This document shows, piece after piece, positions 36,314 to 45,659 of a stretch of DNA of 64,000 nt. The DNA is from Clostridium mobile (lineage in GTDB: Bacteria; Bacillota; Clostridia; Clostridiales; Clostridiaceae). The stretch covers positions 620,001 through 684,000 of the forward strand of contig NZ_JAHLQF010000002.1 in the NCBI RefSeq assembly GCF_018918285.1, given 5' to 3'. The notes below the pieces were generated by a model, which was not told the DNA's origin, ran no database searches, and was given only the letters and a program-made list of their open reading frames with translations. Each line of letters begins with the position of its first letter. Position 1 is the first letter of the stretch. Position numbers and translations under genes: made by a program.

Positions 36314-36622
36314 ATGGCAAGATATGAAGCTTTAGGATTAATTGAAACCTTTGGTCTGGTTTTTGCTTTAGAAGCAGCAGACGCTATGTGCAAATCAGCA
36401 AATGTTGAACTTATAGGATATGAAAATGTTGCATCAGGTTATATATCTGTATTAGTTAGCGGTGATGTTGGTGCTTGTAGAACAGCAGTAGAAGCTGGCG
36501 TTGCAGCAGTTGAAGGAATGGAAGGTGGAAACCTTTATAGTTCAATAGTTATACCAAGACCACATCAAGATCTTGAAAAGATAATAGAACGATATGCCAT
36601 TCCAAATCCTATAACGAAATAG
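36314..36622 (+). CDS. Microcompartment shell protein BMC-H (2), divergent pore
   Basis: 102 residues with one BMC domain (ALGLIETFGLVFALEAADAM...VLVSGDVGACRTAVEAGVAA). The pore-loop segment is ENVASGYIS rather than the usual GGGLVT, so its pore should differ in size and charge from the other BMC-H tiles in this operon. The tail IVIPRPHQDLEKIIERY is the usual C-terminal edge. Confidence 0.93.
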   Translation: MARYEALGLIETFGLVFALEAADAMCKSANVELIGYENVASGYISVLVSGDVGACRTAVEAGVAAVEGMEGGNLYSSIVIPRPHQDLEKIIERYAIPNPITK

Positions 36623-36668
36623 GAAATGAAAATTTTTTCTAAGTAATAAATAAAAGGAGAGAGAAAAA

Positions 36669-38162
36669 ATGAATATTATTGATAATGATTTACTCTCCAT
36701 GCAGGAAGCTAGAATCCTTGTTGAAAATGCCCGCGAGGCACAAAGAAAATTAGCAACCTTTCCACAAGAAAAACTTGATGAAATAGTTGCACGTATGACT
36801 GAAGAGATTGAAAAACATTTAAAAGAACTTGCAAAAATATCTAATGAAGAAACGGAATATGGAAAGTGGGAAGATAAATATATCAAAAATCAATTTGTAT
36901 GCAAGTATTTGAAAGATAGACTTGAGGGCATGAAGTGTGTAGGTGCCATTAATGAAGATAAAATAAACAGGACAAGGGATATTGGAGTGCCAATGGGGGT
37001 TATTATAGCCTTCTCACCATCAACTAGTCCTGTATCTACAACCATATATAAGGCACTGATTGCAATTAAATCAGGAAATGCAATTATATTTTCACCTCAT
37101 CCAAGAGCTAAAAAAGCAATTTGCAAAACACTTGATATTTTGATTAGAGCCGCGGAAGGGGTAGGGCTTCCAGAGGGTGCTCTTGCATATTTGCATATAG
37201 TATCACCAAGAGGTTCATTAGAACTTATGGAACATAGAGATACTTCTCTTATAATGAATACAGGAGTTGCAGAAATGCTTGATGCGGCTTATAAATCCGG
37301 TAAGCCAGTAATTTACGGTGGTAACGGAAATGGGCCAGCTTTCATAGAGCGTACAGCTAATATACCGCAGGCGGTTAAAGATATTATTGATAGCAAGAAC
37401 TTTGATTATGGAGTTGTTTCTGCAGCTGAACAATCAATTGTTGTTGATAGCTGTGTTGCCGCTGAAGTAAAACAAGAATTTATTAAAAATGGTGGATACT
37501 TTATGACAGAAGAGGAAGCTCTAAAGTTGGGATCAATAATTTTTAATAAAGATGGTAGCCCTGAATTGGATATGGTTGGTAAATCACCACAATTTTTGGC
37601 TAAGCGTGCTGGCTTTACTGTTCCTCAAGATATAAAAGTTCTTATTTCAGAGCAAAAGTTTGTCTCTAAAAATAACCCTTACTCAAGAGAAAAGCTTTGT
37701 CCTGTTTTAGCCTTTTATATAGAAGAGGATTGGATGCATGCTTGTGAAAAGTGTATAGAATTGTTACTTAGTGAGCGATATGGACATACACTTATTATAC
37801 ATTCAAAAGATGAAGAAGTTATTAATCAATTTGCATTGAAAAAACCAGTTGGAAGAGTGCTTGTTAATACTCCAGGAACTTTTGGAAGCATGGGAGCAAC
37901 CACCAATTTATTTCCTTCAATGACTTTAGGTAGTGGTTCCGCAGGTGAAGGGATGACTTCAGACAATGTTTCACCTAGAAATCTAATATATATTCGTAAA
38001 GTTGGATATGGGGTTCGCACAGTAGATGAAATTGTTAAAACAGTAAACAATAAGGAAGATTCTACTTGTACAGTTTCAAATGATAAATTGAATGCAAATG
38101 AAATAGATAACTATAAATTATTAGAAAGTATTTTAAAAAAAGTCCTAGATAACTTAAAATAA
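36669..38162 (+). CDS. Aldehyde-dehydrogenase homologue lacking the catalytic cysteine
   Basis: 497 residues, clearly paralogous to the CutF-type enzyme at 46526. Where that protein has TICASEQSI with the catalytic Cys at residue 251, this one reads VVSAAEQSI with Ser251 (codon TCT at 37419). The glycines of ATGGPGMVKAAY are also changed (NTGVAEMLDAAY). It probably cannot form the thioester to CoA and may be structural, a cofactor sink, or a scaffold. The C-terminus (YKLLESILKKVLDNL) is an amphipathic helix like an encapsulation peptide. Confidence 0.85.
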   Translation: MNIIDNDLLSMQEARILVENAREAQRKLATFPQEKLDEIVARMTEEIEKHLKELAKISNEETEYGKWEDKYIKNQFVCKYLKDRLEGMKCVGAINEDKINRTRDIGVPMGVIIAFSPSTSPVSTTIYKALIAIKSGNAIIFSPHPRAKKAICKTLDILIRAAEGVGLPEGALAYLHIVSPRGSLELMEHRDTSLIMNTGVAEMLDAAYKSGKPVIYGGNGNGPAFIERTANIPQAVKDIIDSKNFDYGVVSAAEQSIVVDSCVAAEVKQEFIKNGGYFMTEEEALKLGSIIFNKDGSPELDMVGKSPQFLAKRAGFTVPQDIKVLISEQKFVSKNNPYSREKLCPVLAFYIEEDWMHACEKCIELLLSERYGHTLIIHSKDEEVINQFALKKPVGRVLVNTPGTFGSMGATTNLFPSMTLGSGSAGEGMTSDNVSPRNLIYIRKVGYGVRTVDEIVKTVNNKEDSTCTVSNDKLNANEIDNYKLLESILKKVLDNLK

Positions 38163-38212
38163 AAAATCATATTTAAGAATTGTTACGAAATACACTAAAG
38201 GAGGTAATAAAT

Positions 38213-40753
38213 TTGGATATTCATGAATTTTCAAATTTATTTATGGAAGCTACTAAAAATATGTCTGGTGAAGAGCGTGCTAGTTTAATGAAGATGTTTG
38301 AGAGTGTTTCCAAAGAAATAACAAAAGAAGAACCAGCTACTTGCAATATTGCATGTGACAATAATGGTGAAATTCCTGATGGAATAACAGAGCGTTTAGT
38401 TAAGTTAAAGGAAACTTACCTAAAGCATGTTCCAACAATAACAACTCATAGAGCAAGAGCTATTACTAAAATAGCCAAAGAAAACCCTGGTATTCCTAAA
38501 TCAGTTTTACGTGGTAAATGTTTTAAACATTGTTGTGAAACCGCACCACTAGTAATTCAAGACAATGAACTTATAGTTGGAGCACCTAATGGACAACCTC
38601 GTGCAGGAGCCTTTTCTCCTGATATAGCTTGGAGATGGATGGTTGATGAAATTGATACAATAGGAAATCGTCCACAAGACCCTTTCTATATCTCAGAAGA
38701 AGATAAGAGAATTATGCGTGAGGAGTTATTCCCATATTGGCAAGGTAAATCAGTTGATGAATACTGCGAAGACCAGTATCGTGAAGCTGGAGTATGGGAG
38801 CTTTCAGGAGAATCTTTTGTTTCTGACTGTTCATATCACGCAGTAAATGGTGGAGGAGACTCTAACCCAGGATATGACGTTATTTTAATGAAAAAAGGTA
38901 TGCTTGACATAAAGAGAGAATCAGAAGAAAAATTAGCTGAGCTTAGCTATGAAAATCCAGAAGACATAGATAAAATTTATTTCTACAAATCATTAATTGA
39001 TACTGCTGAAGGTGTCATGATATACGCTAAACGTATGTCAGACTATGCTGCAGAGTTAGCTCTAAAAGAAACTAACCCTAAGCGTAAAGCAGAGTTATTA
39101 AAGATTTCTGAAATAAATGCTAGAGTTCCAGCACATAAACCAAGTAATTTCTGGGAAGCAATTCAAGCAGTTTGGACTATAGAATCACTACTTGTAGTTG
39201 AAGAAAATCAAACAGGTATGTCTATAGGACGTGTTGATCAATACATGTACCCATTCTATAAAGCTGATATTGAAGCTGGACGTATGACTGATTTTGAAGC
39301 ATTTGAATTAGCAGGTTGTATGCTTATAAAAATGTCCGAAATGATGTGGATAACAAGTGAAGGCGGTTCTAAATTCTTCGCAGGTTATCAGCCATTCGTC
39401 AACATGTGTGTAGGTGGTGTTACTAGAGAAGGACGTGATGCTACAAACGAATTGACATACCTACTTATGGATGCAGTTCGTCATGTTAAGATATACCAAC
39501 CATCTTTAGCTTGCCGTATACACAAAGGATCACCACACAAGTATCTTAAAAAGATAGTTGACGTTATCCGTGCAGGTATGGGATTCCCAGCATGTCACTT
39601 TGATGATGTTCATATAAAAATGATGTTGGCTAAAGGTGTTTCTATAGAAGACGCAAGAGATTACTGCTTAATGGGATGCGTTGAGCCACAAAAATCAGGA
39701 AGATTATATCAATGGACTTCTACAGGATACACTCAATGGCCTATATGTATAGAACTTGTTCTTAACCACGGAGTACCACTATGGTATGGTAAGCAAGTAT
39801 GCCCAGATATGGGAGACTTAAGTCAATTTAAAACTTACGAACAATTCGAAGCAGCTGTTAAAGATCAAATTAAATTCATTACTAAATGGACAAGTGTTGC
39901 TACAGTAATTTCTCAACGTGTTCACAGAGAACTTGCACCAAAACCACTTATGTCTATGATGTATGAAGGATGTATGGAAAATGGTAGAGGAGTAGAAGCA
40001 GGCGGTGCTATATATAACTTCGGACCTGGAGTAGTATGGAGTGGTCTTGCTACTTATACAGATTCTATGGCAGCTATAAAGAAATTAGTATTTGAAGAGA
40101 AAAAATATACACTACAAGAAATGAACGAAGCTTTAAAAGCTGATTTCGTTGGATATGAACAACTAAGAAAAGATTGTTTAGAAGCACCTAAGTATGGTAA
40201 CGATGATGATTATGCAGATTTAATCGCTGCTGATTTAATTAACTTTACTGAACAAGAACATCGTAAATATAAGACATTATATTCAGTACTTAGCCATGGT
40301 ACTTTATCAATCTCAAACAACACTCCATTTGGACAAATGACTGGAGCTACAGCAAATGGACGTAGAGCATGGATGCCTTTATCAGATGGTATAAGTCCAT
40401 CACAAGGATCTGATTATAAAGGACCTACTTCTATAATAAAATCCGTTTCTAAAATGTCTTGTGAAGATATGAATATAGGTATGGTTCACAACTTCAAGTT
40501 AATAGCTGGCCTTCTTGATACACCAGAAGGTGAACAAGGAATCATTACATTATTACGTAGTGCATGTGCCCTTCAACTTGGAGAAATGCAGTTTAACTAT
40601 TTAAATAACGAGACTTTAATAGAAGCTCAGAAGCATCCAGAGCAATACCGTGATTTAATCGTTCGTGTTGCTGGATATAGTGCATTCTTCGTTGAGTTAT
40701 GTAAAGACGTTCAAGATGAAATCATCAGCAGAACTATGCTTAACCATTTTTAA
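38213..40753 (+). CDS. cutC: Choline trimethylamine-lyase, glycyl-radical enzyme
   Basis: 846 residues from TTG 38213, chosen because AAAGGAGG lies 7 bases upstream (an earlier TTG at 38180 has none) and because the numbering then matches known CutC. Tyr208 and Asp216 (choline site), Cys489 and Glu491 in [20 protein letters not shown], and Gly821 in RVAGYSAFF all fall at the positions reported for Desulfovibrio alaskensis CutC. It splits choline to trimethylamine and acetaldehyde with a protein radical, and is oxygen-sensitive. The N-terminal ~40 residues may target it into the shell. Confidence 0.97.
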   Translation: MDIHEFSNLFMEATKNMSGEERASLMKMFESVSKEITKEEPATCNIACDNNGEIPDGITERLVKLKETYLKHVPTITTHRARAITKIAKENPGIPKSVLRGKCFKHCCETAPLVIQDNELIVGAPNGQPRAGAFSPDIAWRWMVDEIDTIGNRPQDPFYISEEDKRIMREELFPYWQGKSVDEYCEDQYREAGVWELSGESFVSDCSYHAVNGGGDSNPGYDVILMKKGMLDIKRESEEKLAELSYENPEDIDKIYFYKSLIDTAEGVMIYAKRMSDYAAELALKETNPKRKAELLKISEINARVPAHKPSNFWEAIQAVWTIESLLVVEENQTGMSIGRVDQYMYPFYKADIEAGRMTDFEAFELAGCMLIKMSEMMWITSEGGSKFFAGYQPFVNMCVGGVTREGRDATNELTYLLMDAVRHVKIYQPSLACRIHKGSPHKYLKKIVDVIRAGMGFPACHFDDVHIKMMLAKGVSIEDARDYCLMGCVEPQKSGRLYQWTSTGYTQWPICIELVLNHGVPLWYGKQVCPDMGDLSQFKTYEQFEAAVKDQIKFITKWTSVATVISQRVHRELAPKPLMSMMYEGCMENGRGVEAGGAIYNFGPGVVWSGLATYTDSMAAIKKLVFEEKKYTLQEMNEALKADFVGYEQLRKDCLEAPKYGNDDDYADLIAADLINFTEQEHRKYKTLYSVLSHGTLSISNNTPFGQMTGATANGRRAWMPLSDGISPSQGSDYKGPTSIIKSVSKMSCEDMNIGMVHNFKLIAGLLDTPEGEQGIITLLRSACALQLGEMQFNYLNNETLIEAQKHPEQYRDLIVRVAGYSAFFVELCKDVQDEIISRTMLNHF

Positions 40754-40819
40754 TTAAAAAACTTAAAAAGTTAAAAACAACATGTAACTTAAGAATTTTT
40801 AGATTAAGTTTTAAGGAGT

Positions 40820-40859
40820 CTGTAATCTACAGAGGTGTTCTGTAGATTGCAGATTACAG
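40820..40859 (+). promoter_or_regulatory. Intercistronic hairpin between cutC and cutD
   Basis: Two mutually exclusive 9-bp perfect stems: CTGTAATCT (40820-40828) with AGATTACAG (40851-40859), or AATCTACAG (40824-40832) with CTGTAGATT (40840-40848). No U tract follows. It may stabilise the cutC message or tune cutD translation. Confidence 0.55.
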
Positions 40860-40909
40860 TTAAGATATATATTAAGAATCAAAGTAAATGAAATTGGAGA
40901 ATGAAAGAT

Positions 40910-41863
40910 ATGAGTAATGGAAATTTAGGTGTAATCGAACGAAAAGCGAGGATTTTTAATATACAAAAATATAATATGTATGATGGAGAGGGAATAAGAA
41001 CTTTAGTATTTTTTCAAGGTTGTCCCCTTCGCTGTAAATGGTGTGCAAATCCTGAAGGATTGATTAAAATGCATAGAGTTATGTTTAAAAGCAATTTATG
41101 TGTTAACTGTGGAGCTTGCGTTTCTGTTTGTCCCGTTTCCATACATTCTATCTCTAATGAAACTTTAAAACATGAAATTAATCGTGATATTGAGTGTATC
41201 GGATGCGGTAAGTGCAAGGAAGCCTGTCTTAAATCTGCTATATCAATAGTTGGAGAAGTAAAAACTATCTCTGAACTTTTAGAAATTGTAGAAGAGGATA
41301 GAACTTTTTATGAAATGTCTGGTGGTGGAGTTACATTAGGCGGTGGTGAAGTTTTAATGCAGCCTGAAGCAGCTTGCAGTTTATTAATGGCATGTAAGCA
41401 AGAAGGTATAAACACTGCAATTGAAACTTGTGGTTATACAAAACTAGAAACAATACTTAAGGTTGCAGAGTTCACAGACTTATTCCTATTTGATATTAAG
41501 CATATTGATTCTGATAGACACTTTCAGTTAACAGGTGTGAGGAATGAACAGATTTTAGAAAATCTTCAGGAATTACTTAAGAGAAAATACAATGTAAAGA
41601 TTCGTATGCCTTTACTTAAAGGTATAAATGATTCTCAAGATGAAATAGAAAGAACTATGGAGTTTTTAACCCCATATAAAGAATATAAAAACTTTAAGGG
41701 AATTGATTTACTTCCATATCATAAGATGGGGGTAAATAAATATAACCAATTAGGAATGGAATATCCTATACAAGATGATCCGAGTTTGAAAAGTGAAGAT
41801 TTAGATAGAATAGAAGGATGGATTAAGAAATATGATTTAACTGTAAAAGTAATCCGTCATTAA
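40910..41863 (+). CDS. cutD: CutC-activating enzyme, radical SAM
   Basis: About 317 residues. The radical-SAM site has Cys38, Cys42 and Cys45 in GCPLRCKWC, followed by two ferredoxin-type clusters, CVNCGACVSVCP and CIGCGKCKEACL, as in all glycyl-radical activases of this group. It abstracts the hydrogen from CutC Gly821. ATG 40910 has GGAGA 9 bases upstream; the ATG at 40901 touches that site. It follows cutC after an intercistronic hairpin. Confidence 0.96.
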   Translation: MSNGNLGVIERKARIFNIQKYNMYDGEGIRTLVFFQGCPLRCKWCANPEGLIKMHRVMFKSNLCVNCGACVSVCPVSIHSISNETLKHEINRDIECIGCGKCKEACLKSAISIVGEVKTISELLEIVEEDRTFYEMSGGGVTLGGGEVLMQPEAACSLLMACKQEGINTAIETCGYTKLETILKVAEFTDLFLFDIKHIDSDRHFQLTGVRNEQILENLQELLKRKYNVKIRMPLLKGINDSQDEIERTMEFLTPYKEYKNFKGIDLLPYHKMGVNKYNQLGMEYPIQDDPSLKSEDLDRIEGWIKKYDLTVKVIRH

Positions 41864-41958
41864 GCAGAGAACCAAAATCTATGATTTTGTGTGAATCGCT
41901 TACTCATTCGACAAAGGAGAAGGAGTTTCATTAAATAATAAGATGGAAGGTAAAGCTT

Positions 41959-42312
41959 ATGGGAGATTTTTTCGATAGAAATACGCAGCGTGTTGTACAA
42001 GAGTCAGTTCCAGGAAAGCAGATTACTATAGCTCATGTTATCGCATCTCCAATGTCTGATATATATGATCGTCTTGGAATCGATGAAAAAGGAGCAATAG
42101 GTATTTTAACTCTTTCACCCTGTGAAACTGCTATTATTGCCGCAGACATTGCTACAAAGGCTTCAGATGTTGAAATTGGATTTCTTGATCGTTTTACAGG
42201 GTCTGTTGTAATAAATGGTGATGTTCAAAGTGTGGAAACAGCGCTTAATGCAGTAAATGATACGTTAAAGGATATGCTTGGATTTACGACCGCTCCCATT
42301 ACAAGGACATGA
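41959..42312 (+). CDS. eutS: Circularly permuted BMC-H shell protein, EutS/PduU-like
   Basis: 117 residues. The order of elements, with [15 protein letters not shown] first and then [37 protein letters not shown] and a final helix, is that of EutS, a permuted BMC-H that makes bent or barrel-capped hexamers. GGAAGG precedes the ATG. The stop overlaps the GTPase gene (ATGA). Confidence 0.9.
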   Translation: MGDFFDRNTQRVVQESVPGKQITIAHVIASPMSDIYDRLGIDEKGAIGILTLSPCETAIIAADIATKASDVEIGFLDRFTGSVVINGDVQSVETALNAVNDTLKDMLGFTTAPITRT

Positions 42313-42755
42313 GAAAAAAGCGCATAATGGTGATTGGTCCTTCAAAATCTGGCAAAACTACAATAGTTAATGCATTAAACGATTATGATGGTCCATTAAA
42401 GGGAACACCAGAAGTGATTTATGGTAAGAATACCATTGATGTCCCAGGCCCCTATATAGAAAATTCATGGATGTATAAACATGTAATTGCTGTAGCTCAG
42501 GATGCATCCCATGTGCTTATAATAGTTGATCAGTCTAATTGCACTGAAATATACTCCCCTGGGTTTGCAAAGTCTTTTAGATGTCCGATAATTGGGGTTA
42601 TAACAAAATGTGACCTAATACCTGAAAATGAAGAGAAATGTTTAAGACAGCTAAAAGCCATAGGAGTATCAGAGCCATATTTTCATATTAGCTTTCCCAT
42701 GGGAACAGGAATTAATGCTTTAAAGAAGTATTTATTTAAAAAAGGTGAGGAGTAA
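42309..42755 (+). CDS. eutP: Small GTPase-like protein, EutP/PduV family
   Basis: 148 residues. P loop GPSKSGKTT, the DxPG motif in [10 protein letters not shown] (matching the DTPGEY of EutP) and the TKCD base motif are all present. EutP has been reported to act as an acetate kinase in ethanolamine systems, and PduV as a localisation factor. With no other acetate kinase in this locus that role is worth noting, though EutQ is the other candidate. It overlaps the eutS-like gene. Confidence 0.85.
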   Translation: MRKKRIMVIGPSKSGKTTIVNALNDYDGPLKGTPEVIYGKNTIDVPGPYIENSWMYKHVIAVAQDASHVLIIVDQSNCTEIYSPGFAKSFRCPIIGVITKCDLIPENEEKCLRQLKAIGVSEPYFHISFPMGTGINALKKYLFKKGEE

Positions 42756-42761
42756 AGGGCA

Positions 42762-43460
42762 ATGATGAAATTTATTACCGAAGAGTATTTAAGAGATTTA
42801 TATAGAAAAGAACCTTTTAATGCCTACAAGTTACAAGAAGGACAGCGCCTTACCCCTGGAGCAGCTCAATATTTGTCTGATAAAAGAATAAAAATTAATA
42901 ATGATGCTTCGAAAGCAGATAAGAATGTTTCTAAAAGCAGCCGGACAGAAACAATACAGGTAGAAACAATAAAAGAAGCTGAAAACAGTAATTTAAATTT
43001 GAATAAGAAGCTTTGTTGTAAATTGAAATCTATGGAGGCAGCATTTCTTGTTACTAGTAGTGAAATATTAAAAGAAGATATTATTTTAGCACAAAATATT
43101 ATAAGTTTGGGTAGAAAAATATCAAACATTAGAAATGTTGTGGATGGAAAAAGTACTCTTGAACCTATTAATTGTAAAGAATGTACAGGAATGAATTCAT
43201 TAAATTTCACAACTGAGCTTGAAGATTGTTTTGAAATAACAGAATTTCATATGCAGCTGAAAAAAAGTAATGCGATTTTAAAAATGCACACACTTCGTTG
43301 TGCAGTGCAAGAATTACAGTTTGAAATAATTGAAATGTACAAAAGTGATGATGAGAGCTTAAAAAACAGAATTATGGAAAGTGTTAATTCAATAATTAAT
43401 TCACTGTCTCAATTAATTTGTTTAGCAGTAGGAGGAAAAGAATGTCAAAGGAAAAATTAA
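42762..43460 (+). CDS. EutT-like protein (cobalamin adenosyltransferase homologue)
   Basis: 232 residues. The N-terminus FITEEYLRDLYRKEPFNAYK and LQEGQRLTPGAAQYLSDKRI match the EutT N-terminal arm. A Cys pair in INCKECTG and the helix around LRCAVQELQFEI stand where EutT has its metal-binding and ATP-handling parts. Choline lyase needs no B12, so adenosylcobalamin synthesis is not an obvious need here; the protein may have another role. The overlap with eutJ (start inside this gene) links their translation. Confidence 0.7.
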   Translation: MMKFITEEYLRDLYRKEPFNAYKLQEGQRLTPGAAQYLSDKRIKINNDASKADKNVSKSSRTETIQVETIKEAENSNLNLNKKLCCKLKSMEAAFLVTSSEILKEDIILAQNIISLGRKISNIRNVVDGKSTLEPINCKECTGMNSLNFTTELEDCFEITEFHMQLKKSNAILKMHTLRCAVQELQFEIIEMYKSDDESLKNRIMESVNSIINSLSQLICLAVGGKECQRKN

Positions 43461-44287
43461 CTTTTGAATATTGCGATAATATGGTTCAGAAGTTTGAAGA
43501 AGTTATAGAAAAGCCAATTATTAATGAATCTTCTGTTTATTACACAGGTGTGGATTTAGGTACTGCTTGCGTGGTATTAGCTGTTTTAGATGAAAACTAC
43601 AAGCCAGTTGCGGGTGCATATAGATATGCTGATGTAGTTCGTGACGGTATGGTTGTGGACTATATTGGAGCAGTAAGGATTGTAAAAGAACTTAAGCAGG
43701 AAATTGAAGAAAAACTCAATAAAGAGTTTATTTATGCCGCTGCTGCAATTCCACCTGGAACCGATGCTTTAGATTCTGGAGCAATTAAAAATGTAGTTCA
43801 AGCAGCAGGATTTGAATTGACATGTCTTTTAGATGAGCCTACTGCTGCAAATGCTCTACTCAAAATTGAAAATGGTGCAGTTGTGGATATCGGTGGAGGA
43901 ACAACTGGAATATCAATTTTAAAAGATGGAAAAGTTGTTTCTGTTGTTGATGAACCTACAGGCGGTACTCATTTTTCATTAGTTATTTCAGGTGCATATA
44001 AAATGCCTTTTAAAGAAGCAGATAAATTTAAAAGAGATAATAAAAATCACAAGGAAATTTTACCAATACTAAGACCAGTAATTGAAAAGGTATCATCAAT
44101 TATTAATAATAATATTGAGAATTATAATGTTAATGAAATTTCTTTAGTAGGTGGTACTTGTTGTTTGACAGGAATTGAAGAAATTATTGAAAAGCAGACA
44201 AAAATATATACTCATAAACCTAAAAACCCTATGTTTGTTACACCACTTGGAATAGCATTAAATTGTACACAAGATATTATGGAATAA
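43442..44287 (+). CDS. eutJ: EutJ-like actin/Hsp70-fold chaperone
   Basis: 281 residues from ATG 43442, which has GTAGGAGG 7 bases upstream. ATPase-fold motifs are YYTGVDLGTACVVL (phosphate 1), VVDIGGGTTGISI (phosphate 2) and LVGGTCC (adenosine), as in EutJ. EutJ proteins are presumed chaperones for microcompartment enzymes. It starts inside the EutT-like gene. Confidence 0.9.
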   Translation: MSKEKLTFEYCDNMVQKFEEVIEKPIINESSVYYTGVDLGTACVVLAVLDENYKPVAGAYRYADVVRDGMVVDYIGAVRIVKELKQEIEEKLNKEFIYAAAAIPPGTDALDSGAIKNVVQAAGFELTCLLDEPTAANALLKIENGAVVDIGGGTTGISILKDGKVVSVVDEPTGGTHFSLVISGAYKMPFKEADKFKRDNKNHKEILPILRPVIEKVSSIINNNIENYNVNEISLVGGTCCLTGIEEIIEKQTKIYTHKPKNPMFVTPLGIALNCTQDIME

Positions 44288-44350
44288 GGCACATTCAAAT
44301 AAATTACTTGTTATTTATTTTCATATGCCTAATAAGGAGAGTGTTTAAAA

Positions 44351-44653
44351 GTGGATTTTAGAATTATAAAATCACCTTCTGATAGCACTAAAGATATTCT
44401 TAAAAGACGAATGGGTGGAAATTGCAAAACAGATTTAGAAAATGCTGATGCGATAGGACTTGTTCAAGGTAAATTTATCGATATGATTTATGCCGCAGAT
44501 ATTGCTGAGAAGGCCGTTGGAGTTACCGTTGAAGATATTAGGGGATTATGTCCCCAGCATATGGTTCTAATTGGGATTTTAGGCGACACAGCATCAGTTG
44601 AAGCTGCATTAAATGAGATTAAGCTGAAGATGAAAGAGGAAAAAACGATATGA
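44351..44653 (+). CDS. Divergent BMC-domain protein with a cysteine in the pore loop, GrpU-like
   Basis: 100 residues from GTG. After a ~30-residue basic extension there is one BMC fold: AIGLVQGKFIDMIYAADIAE...VTVEDIRGLCPQHMVLIGILGDTASVEAALNEI. Aligned with normal BMC-H proteins, GLCPQHM replaces the pore loop (GGGLVT), so Cys67 (codon 44549) would point into the pore six times. GrpU-type shell proteins of glycyl-radical compartments bind an Fe-S cluster at such a site. It overlaps the BMC-P gene. Confidence 0.7.
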   Translation: MDFRIIKSPSDSTKDILKRRMGGNCKTDLENADAIGLVQGKFIDMIYAADIAEKAVGVTVEDIRGLCPQHMVLIGILGDTASVEAALNEIKLKMKEEKTI

Positions 44654-44913
44654 TAGCAGCAAGACTTGTTGATAATGTATGGGCCACTAGAAAAGCAGAA
44701 TCTCTTAACGGACTTAAGTTTATGCTCGCTGAGGAAATTAGTGGAGTAAGTGAAGGACGTAGATTTATTGTTGTTGATATTATAGGTGCAGGTATTGGTG
44801 ATAAAGTTATCGTTAGTACTGGAGCATCTGCTTGCAGAATGTTAGGAGATAATAATATTCCTGTAGATGCAATTGTTGTTGGAATAATTGATCATGATTG
44901 TAATTTTGATTAA
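44650..44913 (+). CDS. eutN: Microcompartment vertex protein BMC-P, EutN/CcmL family
   Basis: 87 residues. The sequence MIAARLVDNVWATRKAESLNG, GRRFIVVDIIGAGIGDKVIVSTGASA and IVVGIIDHD is a standard EutN/CcmL fold. Five copies close each vertex of the shell. The ATG overlaps the preceding stop. It is the only BMC-P gene in the window. Confidence 0.95.
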   Translation: MIAARLVDNVWATRKAESLNGLKFMLAEEISGVSEGRRFIVVDIIGAGIGDKVIVSTGASACRMLGDNNIPVDAIVVGIIDHDCNFD

Positions 44914-44987
44914 GGCACATTCAAAAAAATCATAGTATTTTATGATTTTGATAGATACCAAATACTATGTTGAAAGGATGTGAGAAC

Positions 44988-45659
44988 ATGAAAAAATTAA
45001 TCTGTGCAAAAGATGTTGAAGCATTAATATTAAATAATGAAAAAATATTTTATATAGATGGCAGTGAAATAATTACACCATCAGCTCAGGATCTTGCAAA
45101 AAATAATGAAATAGTGTTTACTACAAAAGCTCCTGTACCTAAAGTACAAGATTTAGGAGTTAACAAAGCTTCAAGCATAGATGGTATTGATAGCGAAATG
45201 CTGCTTAATTTCTTTAGAAAAATGATGGACAAGGGTCTTTTAGAAGAAATGCTTCAATGTTTAAAGCAAAAGAATCTTCCATTTGAAGCAGAAAGTGACC
45301 CTAATGGACTTAAAGTTGTTAGAGGAAATACAGTAAAAATGGATGTATTCGACACTGGTAATCCAAACGCAAAAGTTTATTTTCAAGAATTGGTAAGTAA
45401 GGAAGAATCAAAGATGAGTGCTGGATTTTTAACTATCGAAAACTCAAAATTTGATTGGGAATTAACTTACGAAGAGATTGATTATGTTATTGAGGGAACT
45501 TTAACAGTTGAAATCAATGGAAAGACATATACAGCTTACCCTGGAGATGTACTATTTGTACCATCAGGTTCTAAAGTGGTTTGGGGTTCACCAGATAAAG
45601 CTAGGGTGTTTTATACAACATATCCAGCAAACTGGGCGGATCTCTTATCTGATTACTAG
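44988..45659 (+). CDS. eutQ: EutQ-like cupin protein
   Basis: 223 residues from ATG 44988 with AAAGGATG upstream. A variable N-terminal half is followed by a cupin half (KMSAGFLTIENSKFDWELTY, EIDYVIEGTLTVEINGK, YPGDVLFVPSGSKVVW), as in EutQ. Enteric EutQ was shown to have acetate kinase activity, which would turn PduL's acetyl-phosphate into ATP here. The last codons (LLSDY) and the stop lie inside repeat copy 3. Confidence 0.88.
   Translation: MKKLICAKDVEALILNNEKIFYIDGSEIITPSAQDLAKNNEIVFTTKAPVPKVQDLGVNKASSIDGIDSEMLLNFFRKMMDKGLLEEMLQCLKQKNLPFEAESDPNGLKVVRGNTVKMDVFDTGNPNAKVYFQELVSKEESKMSAGFLTIENSKFDWELTYEEIDYVIEGTLTVEINGKTYTAYPGDVLFVPSGSKVVWGSPDKARVFYTTYPANWADLLSDY

Noticed and set aside
38180-38212. 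Longer CutC starting at TTG 38180
   Set aside because: No ribosome site, and the numbering of Cys489, Gly821 and the choline-site residues fits only the start at 38213.
42762-43460. Adenosylcobalamin dependence of the compartment, suggested by the EutT-like gene
   Set aside because: The lyase is clearly a glycyl-radical enzyme with its activase, which needs no B12.
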